Positions 32,867-42,831 of a stretch of DNA of 64,000 nt are shown here, in pieces. Position numbers and translations under genes: made by a program. The notes under the pieces were generated by a model, which was not told the origin of the DNA, searched no databases, and worked only from the letters and a program-made list of their open reading frames with translations. How positions within the stretch are numbered: position 1 is the first letter of the stretch; every line of letters starts with the position of its first letter. Origin of the DNA: Darksidea phi (Eukaryota; Ascomycota; Dothideomycetes; Pleosporales; Lentitheciaceae); contig JASJFT010000005.1 of NCBI GenBank assembly GCA_030770425.1, positions 186,001 to 250,000 of the forward strand. Direction: 5' to 3'.

Positions 32867-33397
32867 ATGGCGATTAATCTCGTCTCTCGTATCGGAAAAC
32901 GCAAGCGGAGTACTACCTCCCCCGCGCCCATCACAAAAGACCGATACGTTCACTCAACCCATCAATCTTTCAAACCATCGTCTCTGTACCCCGTGTTCAC
33001 TGCCGTCGAGCACCCGACTACCACCACCGTTGCCATTGTTCAACCCGTTTTACCGACCTTCCAATACTACCTGCCCTACATCAGCACTAGCATTACCGAC
33101 TTCTATACCGCGCACGACTGGGCCGCCTTCGACATGCGGGAAGCAAACGAACAGGCTAAGATAGAAGAACTTTTAGCCAGTAACTACAAGCTGCCGTTCA
33201 TTCGCCCGGGCGACTTCAGCTACTATCCTAAACAGAGTAAATTGCCTTACAATGAGTATATGGCTAGTACGCAGGAGAGCCTCGTGCTCGGGCGTGAACC
33301 GAAAAGGACGAGGTTGGTTAAGAAGAAGGAATGCGAGGGTTTTTGGCTCGAGAGAGCGGTGTTGAAACTGCTGAAAAGATTTAAGCTGAAGAGTTGA
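32867..33397 (+). CDS. Hypothetical protein, basic C-terminus
   Basis: Single exon, 176 aa from ATG 32867; the same frame is open further upstream but looks non-coding. The sequence opens with a basic cluster (GKRKR), has a hydrophobic-aromatic middle (LPTFQYYLPYISTSI), an ITDFYTAHDWAAFDMREANEQAK segment, a PFIRPGDFSYYPKQSKLPYNEY segment and a Lys/Arg-rich end. Residue make-up (balanced aromatic, charged and hydrophobic) suggests a real protein. No family or signal is recognised. Fungus-specific and of unknown role. Confidence 0.5.
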   Translation: MAINLVSRIGKRKRSTTSPAPITKDRYVHSTHQSFKPSSLYPVFTAVEHPTTTTVAIVQPVLPTFQYYLPYISTSITDFYTAHDWAAFDMREANEQAKIEELLASNYKLPFIRPGDFSYYPKQSKLPYNEYMASTQESLVLGREPKRTRLVKKKECEGFWLERAVLKLLKRFKLKS

Positions 33398-33737
33398 GGT
33401 AGAATAGTGGGGTGAGCTTTTGTATTGAATTGTTTTTTTATTTCTTCTTTTGCGCACTTATTGAAATTTAGATAATGTTCTCTTTTATCAGCGAGTATCT
33501 TGCATATGCACACAGCGTAAATATCATTGTGTACGCAACTGCATCCCTATAAAGGCTACGAGAATGAACGGCCCTGTCGTTCAAGTCTGCATATTTCCAT
33601 TATGTTCTCCCGCATTATCGTAGTGAACAACAAAACCGAAGTTAGTGCCAGAAGCATAGTTTGGCTGTATAAGACATCCAGACAAGTTCCAACCGCGTGT
33701 AATACCATCTTCTAGAGGCGAGAGAAAGGCGTATCAT

Positions 33738-34370
33738 ATGCCCGGTCTTCCTAGTGAGCAGCATGCTGCTTTGGTCGGGCGCCAAAAGATAGAACGACTA
33801 TACCGAGGGCGTGCAAGTGAAGTGGGCGGTACTTCTACCAGCAGTTCGGCGTCAACTAGAGCCACATTTAATGCTTCTCGTTCCTCTTACGCAGATATGA
33901 GCAAAGAGCAGCGCTTGTACCGCTCGGAGATGAGAACTGCTACCAGAAAAGCTCTCGGGCCTAACCCATATAGTTCTTGGGAAGATTTGGGTTTTGGCGA
34001 CGGCTGCGCTGGACGCGGACCGGGTGTGTATGGTGGGCATTGGGATTACCATGACGAAGGGCCGCCAATTCCTCAGAAGTACATCGACGAGTTCAATCAG
34101 ATGTGGCATGAGTGTGACGAAGACAACAATGCTGAACAGTACATGGCTGATGTAATGAAGGACGCTCCATGGCGTAAGCACCAGCCTATCTATCCTCTAT
34201 ACACTGCAGGCGGAGAGTTCGCAGTACCGGATAGGAAACATCGAGTAATCCGAGAGCCATCTCCGCAGCGTGAAACGCATCCAGGCAGTCGCCGCCGTGT
34301 ACCTGAAAGAAGTGCAGATGCTCCTTCTCGTCCCCAGCCGAAGAGTAAATTCAGTTTCGACAGCGATTAG
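33738..34370 (+). CDS. Hypothetical protein, 210 aa
   Basis: Single exon with no recognised family. The N-terminal 60 residues are Ser/Thr-rich; residues 60-125 have a YRSEMRTATRKALGP motif and a Gly/Asp/Tyr-rich stretch (GFGDGCAGRGPGVYGGHWDY); the C-terminus is basic and ends FSFDSD. It lies in tandem with two further hypothetical genes on the same strand. Probably a lineage-specific disordered protein. Confidence 0.55.
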   Translation: MPGLPSEQHAALVGRQKIERLYRGRASEVGGTSTSSSASTRATFNASRSSYADMSKEQRLYRSEMRTATRKALGPNPYSSWEDLGFGDGCAGRGPGVYGGHWDYHDEGPPIPQKYIDEFNQMWHECDEDNNAEQYMADVMKDAPWRKHQPIYPLYTAGGEFAVPDRKHRVIREPSPQRETHPGSRRRVPERSADAPSRPQPKSKFSFDSD

Positions 34371-34755
34371 GCGGACAACTTCACCACACGCAGAAAAACT
34401 GCCCTGGAAGCCTTCACGGAGCGTAGTGAGACGTTCGTCCAGGGCTTCACAAAGTGTAGAAAGCCGGCCGTTGATTAGGTACAAAGATGTGTACTAAACA
34501 CAGGAAAGCGCTGATGCAACCTTGACGTCCAGCAGGCACGACTGCAGCAAACGGACTCAATCAACCGCAACATTGTGCAAGCCCCCGCACAATGCCATTC
34601 CTACACCCTAAGTCGTCTCTACAATGTGCATCCACCCTTTATATGGCACTTTCCCGGCCAAGGACGAAGACAGACTAAGCCTGGGTCATAGGTCTCGACG
34701 GCACTGGGTGAAGATCCGAGAAGGTTGTCGCCGTATCTGCCCGGAGCAACTGACA

Positions 34756-36090
34756 ATGAGTAATTTTTCTCGCCCTCACCCCAACGCTCCACGCGAATCT
34801 CTCCCGGGGTCTACCCTAGATGCTGCTTACGCTTCTGAAATGGTCTCTCGCCCTGCTTTTCGCCGACCTAGTGCGGTAAGCCTGAGGGCGCATCAGTCCG
34901 ATGCAGATGGAATAAACGCGCTTTCGCTGGGTGACATCTCAGCTCCAGTCCCGGACTCTGCCGCTACTCCACGTGAGCCTTTCAACACGCCAGCATTGCA
35001 AAGAGCAGAGCCCGCTAATGCGCCTCAAGGACGAGCAAACGCACCCCGCAAGCCGCACTACCAGACCAATCGTATATGGACTCATGAAGATGTTGAGCAG
35101 AACATGCTTCCCCTCTCACCTCCGTCCGTCGATTCGTCTTCCCCCAAGGGACAGCCTACTCCACAGCAGCGGGCTAACAAATCCCGCTACTATAGCCATG
35201 CGCTGTCTGATGGAGACAAGCATGCCTTAGCGGCGGGGAAGAAGAACCACAACATGAAGGAATGGACACCGACTGACTTACTCCAATACCATGACTCGCG
35301 AATTGGGCTTGTCCCACACTGTGAAAACCGCATTGAGATACTTACGGCCATTAAAGAGGACAAGCGCTGTAGCGAGCAGTTCTTGCTGCAGGTCCAGAAT
35401 ACTAAGCAGTTCCTAGTTCAGCTGTTCAGGGATGGTAATGTCCAGGCCAGGACGGATAGGAAGGTTCGCCAATCCTCAAGACTGCCTTTGATTAAGCTAC
35501 ATCCCGCCCAGGTTGGGAACATTGCGACTTACAATGACAAACAGACACATCAACGTGCTTCTCTAGGCCGAAATGTGACGCGGTCTATGAGTGACTTGCG
35601 TATCCCTAGTACTCCAGCTCCGATGCGCCCGTCACGTTCATCGGTTGTGGTTGAACGAACTCGGTCCTCAAATCCTCGTGAAGAGAGCCTGGACCGCCCT
35701 TTAGGTTCTCACGTTGCCAGCAACGGCGACTATTTCACGGGTCACCACGGCCGTCATACGTCTGTCCAATCTGGAAACTCCTCGCTGTCCCCCGAAAGCT
35801 CCAGCCGCATGCGAAGCCCGCTGGTTCACGAATACAAAGCAGACGCGACCTTCGACTCTTTCCTGGCACCCCACAAATCGGGCAAGGGTGAGGCATTTCG
35901 TGATACAGAGGAGGCAGAGAAGGTAGAGAAGGAGCCAAAGAAACCCAACAGTGATTCACAAGCCTCGCGTCGGAAGCGTCTTAGCAAGATGCCGAGCATG
36001 CCTAACATGCGCAAGCGTCTATCGAAGTTTCCCAACCGCATGCCGTCGAAGGTTGAGGATTGCGGAGGCGGAGCTGTATCGGTGTCTTGA
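34756..36090 (+). CDS. Hypothetical disordered protein, 444 aa
   Basis: Single exon. The frame is open from ATG 34624, but the later ATG at 34756 (MSNFSRPHP) gives a better fungal-style start and was chosen; the longer form would be 488 aa. Most of the protein is Ser/Pro/Arg-rich. A more ordered part around residues 150-240 includes YYSHALSDGDKHALAAGKKNHNMKEWTPTDLLQYHDSRIG and a following helical, ERNEQ-like block with FLVQLFRDGN, which could be a small domain. The C-terminus is Lys/Arg-rich (SKMPSMPNMRKRLSKFPNRMPS). No function is evident. Confidence 0.6.
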   Translation: MSNFSRPHPNAPRESLPGSTLDAAYASEMVSRPAFRRPSAVSLRAHQSDADGINALSLGDISAPVPDSAATPREPFNTPALQRAEPANAPQGRANAPRKPHYQTNRIWTHEDVEQNMLPLSPPSVDSSSPKGQPTPQQRANKSRYYSHALSDGDKHALAAGKKNHNMKEWTPTDLLQYHDSRIGLVPHCENRIEILTAIKEDKRCSEQFLLQVQNTKQFLVQLFRDGNVQARTDRKVRQSSRLPLIKLHPAQVGNIATYNDKQTHQRASLGRNVTRSMSDLRIPSTPAPMRPSRSSVVVERTRSSNPREESLDRPLGSHVASNGDYFTGHHGRHTSVQSGNSSLSPESSSRMRSPLVHEYKADATFDSFLAPHKSGKGEAFRDTEEAEKVEKEPKKPNSDSQASRRKRLSKMPSMPNMRKRLSKFPNRMPSKVEDCGGGAVSVS

Positions 36091-36578
36091 TTGCTCTTTT
36101 CGTATCCGTTCATCTGATCAGATTCCGGTATGGATGTATTTAAATTTGCGCATGATGACTTTGTCCCGCAATAGTACGTAATGAAATTTGTTGTATTACG
36201 ATCAAATGTGCATTTCAAGCGACATGAATACGGTGATGGCGAAGGTGTGAGTCAATGCATCGAGCAGGTAGTTGGATTCCAGATGTCACTTACAGCACTT
36301 GAGGAGCCAGTTCCTTTTCGGGTCTAGCCCTCCACGTGGTATGTAACAACACATGCTACCCACTGTGCAGGCGTCAGACCATCTTCAGTGTTCCGCTTGC
36401 CTATTACTTCCAGCACCACAAGACGAGCCCGAAGCCGCGCTTTCTGCACGCTCTGTGGATCAGGCCATATTCGCTTGCCAACTAACGCCCATCACTAACA
36501 GCGTGTTCACCATGCTGCCAGCACTGAACCTTTCAAGAGCGGTCTTTCACTCTCACGCGCCGAGACCAGCTGTTCGCC
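36091..36578. other. Intergenic region, 0.5 kb
   Basis: Nothing supported apart from the expected terminator of the upstream gene and promoter of the next. Confidence 0.4.
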
Positions 36579-37174
36579 ATGGAGCAAGACTGTAAAGACA
36601 TTGACTCAAATGTATGCCCTTCGTACAACTGCACTCCTCCCACAGAATCCCCCCCGAACAACACGACCCGAATTTCTACATCGACATCCACCACAACCTT
36701 GAACTCTCAAGCAAAACACCGATCGACGTCAATGTTCAACTTCCGTCGTAAGAAGAAGACGGATCCCTCAGCCGGAGCCGCCACCGATAGCGGGATTCCC
36801 CCTGCCATGAAGGACAAACACAACATTGATCCTGCGGACGGCAAGACCAAGGCTTGCAACCGCACGAAGACATTCGAAACGTTTGTGGATGGGGGGCAGC
36901 TAGGTGTTGCGCGAGAGCAGAAGAAGACGGGGCATACATGGGAGTTGGTGAGAGGGTTGGGCAGGCTGAGGGCGAGGCTAGGCAAGGGCGGTCGGAAGGG
37001 TACGAGAGGTGGCTGAGCTGAGTTTGCATTTGCGTTTGACGTTACTAACGATTTGAGGAGATACAGATCAAGCACCGACGGACGATAATCACTGAGAAGA
37101 CATTGGAGGTGGCGAGCGGCATGGTGGGATTTTTGTTGAATCCTGGGAAGTGGAACGCTGCTTTGGTTGGATAG
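36579..37174 (+). CDS. Hypothetical protein, 158 aa, two exons
   Basis: Exon 1 is 36579-36947 and exon 2 is 37067-37174, over a 119-nt intron with donor GTGAGA, a textbook TACTAAC branch site and acceptor ATACAG. Unspliced, the frame would read into low-complexity Gly/Arg sequence, whereas exon 2 adds a sensible end (RTIITEKTLEVASGMVGFLLNPGKWNAALVG). The N-terminal half is Ser/Thr-rich; the middle has FNFRRKKKTD and a KTFETFVDGG segment. No family is recognised. The final hydrophobic stretch could be a membrane-contacting helix. It is convergent with the coiled-coil gene to its right. Confidence 0.55.
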
Positions 37175-37388
37175 GTTTCTGTCATGGCGTGGAGTGTCTG
37201 TTACGAAGCATTTTAAGCGTAGAAGTCAAGAACAATACACACCCCAGATGCTGAATGCCCCAACCAGTCATAAATTACAAAGAATATGCGCAACCAATGC
37301 GTCCGGCCGAACCATATACCCAACAGCCCGTGCATGTGAGGGGCGGCTGCTTCCAATCGTCATGTCATGTGAACGCTCGCTAGCATGT

Positions 37389-37974
37389 TCATGCCCTCTC
37401 TCCGTCGTCGGTGCGAGCGGTGCGTGGCCGGTCTACCAAGACGTATTCAGTGCTGTTGTCAGAAGAGGGGGAGCCTGGCAGCGCACCTGGCATGTCCTTC
37501 GTCTCTCGCGAGGCCACGTTTGCCTCCTGTCCCCCGGCCAGCGGGCTGCCTGCGGCAGGAAACACGGTCTCGACGGGCGTTCGGCGTTGGCTATCCTTGC
37601 GACGTGGGGGCGAGCTCTTGACCTGCTTCAGGCGCTCTTCGGTCTCGCGCAGCTTTGCCTCCAGGGCCTCGAGCTCCTGGGCGTGAGTGGAGACAGCTTG
37701 CTTTCTACGAGTGCGCGTCAGCAGGAGCCCAAGGAGACAGGGCCGTCCACACTCACTTCTGGTGCACGTTCTTGTCGAGCACGTCGATGCCGCCATCGAG
37801 CCGGAAGAGGTCATCCAGCTCCGACATGAAGTTGCGTGCCACGGTGCTGTGAGCGGTCAGAATCGGGTGACGCGTTGTGCGAGCGCAGAGGTCCTACGAC
37901 TGGGGGCGTTTGGAGGGCTTCCATCCGAAGTCGGGGTCGCCGACGGCCGTCTGGGGAGGCGAGGTCGAGGACAT
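37389..37974 (-). CDS. Conserved-looking small coiled-coil protein, 160 aa
   Basis: Three exons (37974-37898, 37846-37757, 37704-37389) with introns of 51 and 52 nt. The N-terminus reads DPDFGWKPSKRPQS, then TVARNFMSELDDLFRLDGGIDVLDKNVHQKK, and a heptad coiled coil from about residue 60 (ELEALEAKLRETEERLKQ). The C-terminal half is Pro/Arg/Ser-rich and ends TDDGERA. I do not recognise the family; the ordered first 80 residues look selected and may be a binding module. Divergent from the bromodomain gene (394 bp between ATGs), suggesting co-expression. All splice junctions keep frame. Confidence 0.7.
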
Positions 37975-38057
37975 GGTGGCCGGGGAGGGGGGAGGAAGGG
38001 GGTGGAGGTGGTGGTCGGAGGTGTAGTCCAAGGAGGATGGGGAAGAGATGGAATTAT

Positions 38058-38079
38058 GTGCAGGTGCAGGTGCAGGTGC
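38058..38079. repeat. Hexanucleotide microsatellite (GTGCAG)n
   Basis: Three full GTGCAG units plus GTGC in the promoter shared by the coiled-coil and bromodomain genes. Confidence 0.75.
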
Positions 38080-38368
38080 TGGCGGCGCCGTGGTTCAAGA
38101 GACGCAAGCGGGTTGGGCGGGGAGGGAGCATGGTACGGACGTGCGTCGATACATATGTATGAAGATGAGCGTTGGGCTGGGGGGTGGTCATATTAGGGGA
38201 CAGGAGGCTCAGCGTGCATGGACATCGGGAGCCTTGGCAGCGCGCCTTCAACTCTACACCACATATATGCAGAGAGCAGCACCATCCACCCCACTCCCAT
38301 CTACATCCCATCACAACGCCATTGTGGCCCCCCTCGCGCGCCCGTCTCGCGGCCCGCGGCACCGGGGG

Positions 38369-40669
38369 ATGAATCCCAGCCTCAGCGCCTACACCCACCT
38401 CGAGTCGCTGCTGTTGTTCCAGTCGCTCCACGCCTACGGCCTCGGGCCCCACGTCTTCAGCAGGGTCTCGGAGCTGCTGAAGGGCAACCCGCACATCGCC
38501 GCCGACAAGCGCTTTGAGAGCGGCCGCCTCAGTCCCGATGCCCTGCGCAACTTCTACCTGCAAATCCTGAAGGAGGAGGTCGTGCGCGAGCGCGAGCGCG
38601 AGCGCGGCGGCGACGGCAAAGGCGCGAATGGCGACGCGGATGCGGATGGCGACGCAAACGCGAACGACGACGTGAACGTGAAGGGCTCGCGCAAGAGGAA
38701 GGCGCCCAGTCCGAGTCTACCGACGGTGCAGGAGTCTATCCAGCACCAGCACCTCATCCCACACCTCGTTAATAAGCTGTATGCCGGCTACCGCTCCGCC
38801 ATCACCGACCAGATCCGCCATGACGAGGAGCGCCACGACACGCTGCAGCGCGAGTTGCAGGGCATCGAGCGTGGCGAGTGGGACGGCCAGCTGAGAGAGC
38901 GGGCCCCACCCTCCGTCTCCCCCCCCCTCTCCCCCTCCCCGCGCAAGAAACACACACCCGCCGACCACCGAGACCCGTCATCGACACCCCATCTGCAGCC
39001 TCAGCAGCCAGCACCCGCTACTCGCGATGCATCCCCAGGCCAGAGTGTGTCGACCTTGGGAAGCCCGTCTCCACCCCAACCCAACCAGCCTTTGGGGGAC
39101 AATGGCATTCCGCAACATGCGGGGGCACCACCACAGTTCTCGCCCACGCAGCAGCCACTTCCAGATCCGCATCAGTTGGGCCCGCAATCTCCAAGTGTTC
39201 AAACGCCGCAGCAGCAACAAAACTATCCGCCTTACGCCGGACGGCCACCGCCACCATATCCTCCGCAGCAACAGATGGGCCAACCTCCACCCCAGGGTGG
39301 TTTCATGCCACCTCCTTTTCAGGCATCACCGCAGGACCCCGCCCGTGCCCAGCAGCCTATCCATCCGCAGTATCTCCAAGTTTCTACTCCCGTGAGTGTA
39401 CGGCAGCCTACTGCCAAAGCAACCCCCCAGTCGACAAATCTTGGTAGACAGGATGTGCCCCCCATGCATCCTCTGGTCACCCGGGCTAGGCTCTCGTTTT
39501 CGACGCCTTCAGGAATTCGCACCCCTCACAGCGCAATCTCAACACCCAGGTCAGCAAAGACTCTATGGAAAGCGTCTGTCAGGAGCCTTGCCACGCCTGA
39601 CGCGCCCCGCCCGGAACCTGAGCCCATCGATGACTACCCGTCTGCTCAATCGCAGCAGCAAAGCGCATCAAAAGCGAAAACTCCCCGCAACCTAAGGGCC
39701 AAGGGCAAAGCCAAGGAGAAGGAAAAGGAACCAGAACCCCAGGCCGAGGACGAAGAGCCGGCTGAAGAGACTGTTCCTGAGATGGAGACCCGGCAGGGTA
39801 GGTCCCGACGGAAGGCTCCTGCTAAGAGAGCAAGGCCTCGCAGTGTCGCTTCCTCTCAAGCTGGCACATCAGTCCGAGAACGGAGTAGGAGCCAATCTAT
39901 TCTATCGCACACCGAGACGATAGCGGCGGACAACGAGTCGCAAGTCGGCAGTAGGATCAAGTCGGAACGCGGCAACTCGATCGATGCCGTTGAAGAAGAC
40001 GTGGCAACAACACCACAGGTGACGACTCGAAGGCGTGGGAACTTGCACGCTTCCCAGCCCAGCAAAAAACGGAAGCGAAACGTGCGAGAGACATCACCAG
40101 AAGAAGCGGAAGAGCATCTCAGCGTGCCAGGCCTACCGCAAACGGTTGTTGCGCCCCGGCATTTCTCTCGCATGTGCACGCCCTTGATGAATGATATCGG
40201 ATCGCACAAGCATGCCTCGACATTTACCACAGCAGTCAAAGCAAAAGATGCTGAAGGGTACTATGAAATCATCAAGCGACCTACGGATCTAAAGTCTATC
40301 CAAAAAGCTATTGCTGCAGGTGCGAAGCAGGTGACTGCGGCCGCTTCTGGCGACACGCCAGCCGGTAGCCCCGGCGGAGGAGGCGGTGTCGTTGAACTTC
40401 CCGCATCTGCAGACAACGTCCCTCCAAAGGCGATTGTCAACTCGGCTCAACTGGAAAAAGAGCTGATGCGTATGTTCGTCAACGCCGTCATGTTCAATGC
40501 CGGCGAAGAGGGCGTCGTAGAGGACGCACGGGAAATGTTCGAGACTGTGCAAAGGAGTGTTTCGAGTTGGCGGAGCGTTGAAAGATCGAGTGGGAGGTTG
40601 GAAGTTGAAGAGACGCCACCCGTAGTGGAAGAGGATGTTCCTGCTGCTCCTAAGCGTAGGAAGCTTTGA
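38369..40669 (+). CDS. Bromodomain protein, BRD8/Bdc1-like (NuA4 complex candidate)
   Basis: Single exon, 766 aa from ATG 38369; upstream in-frame sequence includes a microsatellite and is not coding. Residues 1-70 form an ordered domain (LESLLLFQSLHAYGLGPHVFSRVSELLKG then an EVVRERERERG helix) seen in BRD8-type subunits. The middle, 190-460, is Pro/Gln-rich and disordered; 460-600 is basic with KAKEKEKEPEP. A bromodomain is at about 595-745, with FSRMCTPLMNDIGSHKHASTF, then YYEIIKRPTDLKSIQKAI and FVNAVMFNAGEEGVVEDAREMFETV. The acetyl-lysine Asn is at MFNA. An insert of about 40 residues (Gly/Ala-rich) splits the ZA region. BRD8/Bdc1 sits in the NuA4 acetyltransferase; this assignment is from architecture. 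Confidence 0.82.
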   Translation: MNPSLSAYTHLESLLLFQSLHAYGLGPHVFSRVSELLKGNPHIAADKRFESGRLSPDALRNFYLQILKEEVVRERERERGGDGKGANGDADADGDANANDDVNVKGSRKRKAPSPSLPTVQESIQHQHLIPHLVNKLYAGYRSAITDQIRHDEERHDTLQRELQGIERGEWDGQLRERAPPSVSPPLSPSPRKKHTPADHRDPSSTPHLQPQQPAPATRDASPGQSVSTLGSPSPPQPNQPLGDNGIPQHAGAPPQFSPTQQPLPDPHQLGPQSPSVQTPQQQQNYPPYAGRPPPPYPPQQQMGQPPPQGGFMPPPFQASPQDPARAQQPIHPQYLQVSTPVSVRQPTAKATPQSTNLGRQDVPPMHPLVTRARLSFSTPSGIRTPHSAISTPRSAKTLWKASVRSLATPDAPRPEPEPIDDYPSAQSQQQSASKAKTPRNLRAKGKAKEKEKEPEPQAEDEEPAEETVPEMETRQGRSRRKAPAKRARPRSVASSQAGTSVRERSRSQSILSHTETIAADNESQVGSRIKSERGNSIDAVEEDVATTPQVTTRRRGNLHASQPSKKRKRNVRETSPEEAEEHLSVPGLPQTVVAPRHFSRMCTPLMNDIGSHKHASTFTTAVKAKDAEGYYEIIKRPTDLKSIQKAIAAGAKQVTAAASGDTPAGSPGGGGGVVELPASADNVPPKAIVNSAQLEKELMRMFVNAVMFNAGEEGVVEDAREMFETVQRSVSSWRSVERSSGRLEVEETPPVVEEDVPAAPKRRKL

Positions 40670-41238
40670 CAAACATCCGACCCCTGATTCGGTATGAACA
40701 GCCACTGATGGACTGAGCCGTATCCTATGCAAGTGACTTCACTATCTCCTAAACTATGAATTGTTACCGTTTAGGTGTGTGCGAGCAATCTCACCTCACT
40801 GATCAACGCCGTTGACAGGGAACAGCACGCGAATCATATAATACGCCGCAGGATGTCAATGCGTTACCGCACTGCCAGCTACGTATTCAGTAAAGGGGAT
40901 GAATATTAAACATGAAATGTTTGCCGCCATAACTCTAACAGTCTCCGTCCATCAGCACTTGATGTAACGAAATTGAGTGAATAATGACATGCGCCCGTAA
41001 CGATGCACCCCTCCTTCGATTGCCACCTCGGCCCGGAACCTCGGACAGGAACCTATTCTTTTTCTTGATGTGTGAAAGGTTATCAGGTAGGCTGTGAGGT
41101 TTTAGCAATCAAGTCAACATGTCCATAGTTTGTGTAGTCGCTTGCCGCGTTAGACTGTATCGCCACAAAATTTGCCCATCCAGTCCTACTCGTTACAATC
41201 CATATTACGAATTAGCAGTATTCTTCTCTTACACGATC
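40670..41238. other. Intergenic region between convergent genes, 0.6 kb
   Basis: Presumed 3' untranslated ends of the bromodomain and bHLH genes. Nothing else is seen. Confidence 0.45.
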
Positions 41239-42075
41239 TCATCCCCCCAACAAACCCCTCAATCTCTCGCACTCTTCCCGGTATTCGTTCCTCTCCCTCT
41301 CGATGGTTTTGATGTATTCAATAGCACTATCGAGGACCATGGCTTTGCTGGGTTTGGGCTGGGTCATTACTCGACAGCTGTCGGCGTTTTTTTGAGGTAG
41401 CGTTGGGATCACACATCGAAGTCGTTCAAGCGCTGCATTGAGGTTTTCGCGGTATTTACGTTCGACTTGGTTGTGCGGGAGGCGTCGTATTTTGGGCGAG
41501 GGTGGGACGGGAGGGGTAGTGGATGTTGAAGCCACGTGCTGGGAGAGTCGTGGGCGGCTGCGTTTTCGAGAGGAAGGCGAAGGTTTAGTAATAACATTGG
41601 TGTCCTTGTCGGTTGGTTCGCATTCCAAGACTGGGTGCCGGCGCAGCTCTATGGAACGTGGTGTATGTAGCTCGCGTGAAACGTCTTCGTATACGGGTGG
41701 CGACCGGGAGTGCCGCGAGTAGGGCGAAAGACTTGTGCGATAGGAAAACTCGGACTCGAAGGGCTCGAGCTGGCCGAATGGAGTGGGATTGAATGTCGGA
41801 CTTGGTGGCGACTCAAGTGATGCGTACGACGTTCTCGTCGTGGTAGCAGGGGACATAGTCGTTTTGGAGGGAGTATGGTTTCTGGGGGATGCGAGAGGGC
41901 GGGTAAAATAAGAGTCGCAGTCGAAGAAACTGGCGATTGAGTTGTCTGGCGACATAGTGCAGGGTTCAGCAAGACGAGAGTCGTCGACTGCGCTCGGATA
42001 AGTAAAGGCTTGGTTGCTAGGTAAATAGTTGATGTCCGTTGCTGCTCCATATGATGTGAAGGTCGACGAGTCCAT
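41239..42075 (-). CDS. bHLH transcription factor with SREBP-type basic region
   Basis: Single exon, 278 aa. A C-terminal bHLH begins at HNQVERKYR: His201, Glu205 and Arg209 are the E-box contact residues, and Tyr208 takes the place of the usual Arg, as in SREBPs. Helix 1 is LNAALERLRCVIP, the loop is long (about 20 residues, QKNADSCRVMTQPK), helix 2 is SKAMVLDSAIEYIKTIE, and a leucine-zipper-like extension follows to the end. Unlike SREBPs, there are no membrane helices and no Insig/SCAP region. The N-terminal 190 residues are Ser/Thr/Pro-rich and probably activating. An NLS-like SRKRSRPR lies before the domain. It probably regulates metabolism or development; targets are unknown. Confidence 0.88.
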   Translation of the reverse strand: MDSSTFTSYGAATDINYLPSNQAFTYPSAVDDSRLAEPCTMSPDNSIASFFDCDSYFTRPLASPRNHTPSKTTMSPATTTRTSYASLESPPSPTFNPTPFGQLEPFESEFSYRTSLSPYSRHSRSPPVYEDVSRELHTPRSIELRRHPVLECEPTDKDTNVITKPSPSSRKRSRPRLSQHVASTSTTPPVPPSPKIRRLPHNQVERKYRENLNAALERLRCVIPTLPQKNADSCRVMTQPKPSKAMVLDSAIEYIKTIERERNEYREECERLRGLLGG

Positions 42076-42831
42076 ATCGAGTTTCGTTGGTGTAGTTTGT
42101 GCAAGAGCGTAGTTTATAGAAGAGGATGCGTAATGTATCCGTCCGAACGCTTAATGATATATGAGGAATATTGGCGTTGACAATCAGGTAGGGACGAGAG
42201 ACTATTGGATCAAGGCGTAGGTTCATGGAAGTTGGTGGAAAGGTTCGGTAGGTATCCCCGATTGTTCGCGAACACATGGCTGGATCTTTGTATGGAGATC
42301 TATCAGGCTGTACGGCAGCAGTCATCGTTGCGAGCGGGAGAGTTGTTGGAGTCGGCATGTTTTCTTCTTGTCATCAGACAGGCAGGTATTGTAAGCGGTC
42401 ATGTCGTTCGACCAACAGCTCACTTTCTAGAGCCTCGGTAGCGTTCGGGTGGAGGGGCTAGCCCACCCTCAACGCACACTTTCAGAGAGAATGCGTGACT
42501 TGTACCGTGATCGTTCCTGGGATTATGCCATCGTTGCCCGAGAAGAAGTACTCGCTAGAGCTAGGTTCTGGAGCGAGAATGCGGCTTGAGGTCAAGATGG
42601 TGACATATCTTCGTAGGAATCTGAACTGCCTACCATGGTAGTTTTTTGGGTGGGTTGGAATGCGAGAACTCGACCGCCACCCTTGTTTTCGGTTTCAACT
42701 GGTCCATGGGGAGGGTGGAAGGGCGTGGATAGTGAATAGATATTCATGTAACGGGAATGAGACCGCAGTAGAGAGGGAGAGGGACATGAAATGTTCGTAC
42801 CCCGCCACCACGGCCCAAGCTCCAACCCACC
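42076..42831. other. Shared upstream region of bHLH and metallophosphoesterase genes, 0.75 kb
   Basis: The two genes are divergent; both promoters lie here. No further gene is supported. Confidence 0.45.

Noticed and set aside
38048..38368. In-frame upstream extension of the bromodomain protein
   Set aside because: The extension translates a microsatellite and promoter-like sequence; conserved sequence begins only at ATG 38369.
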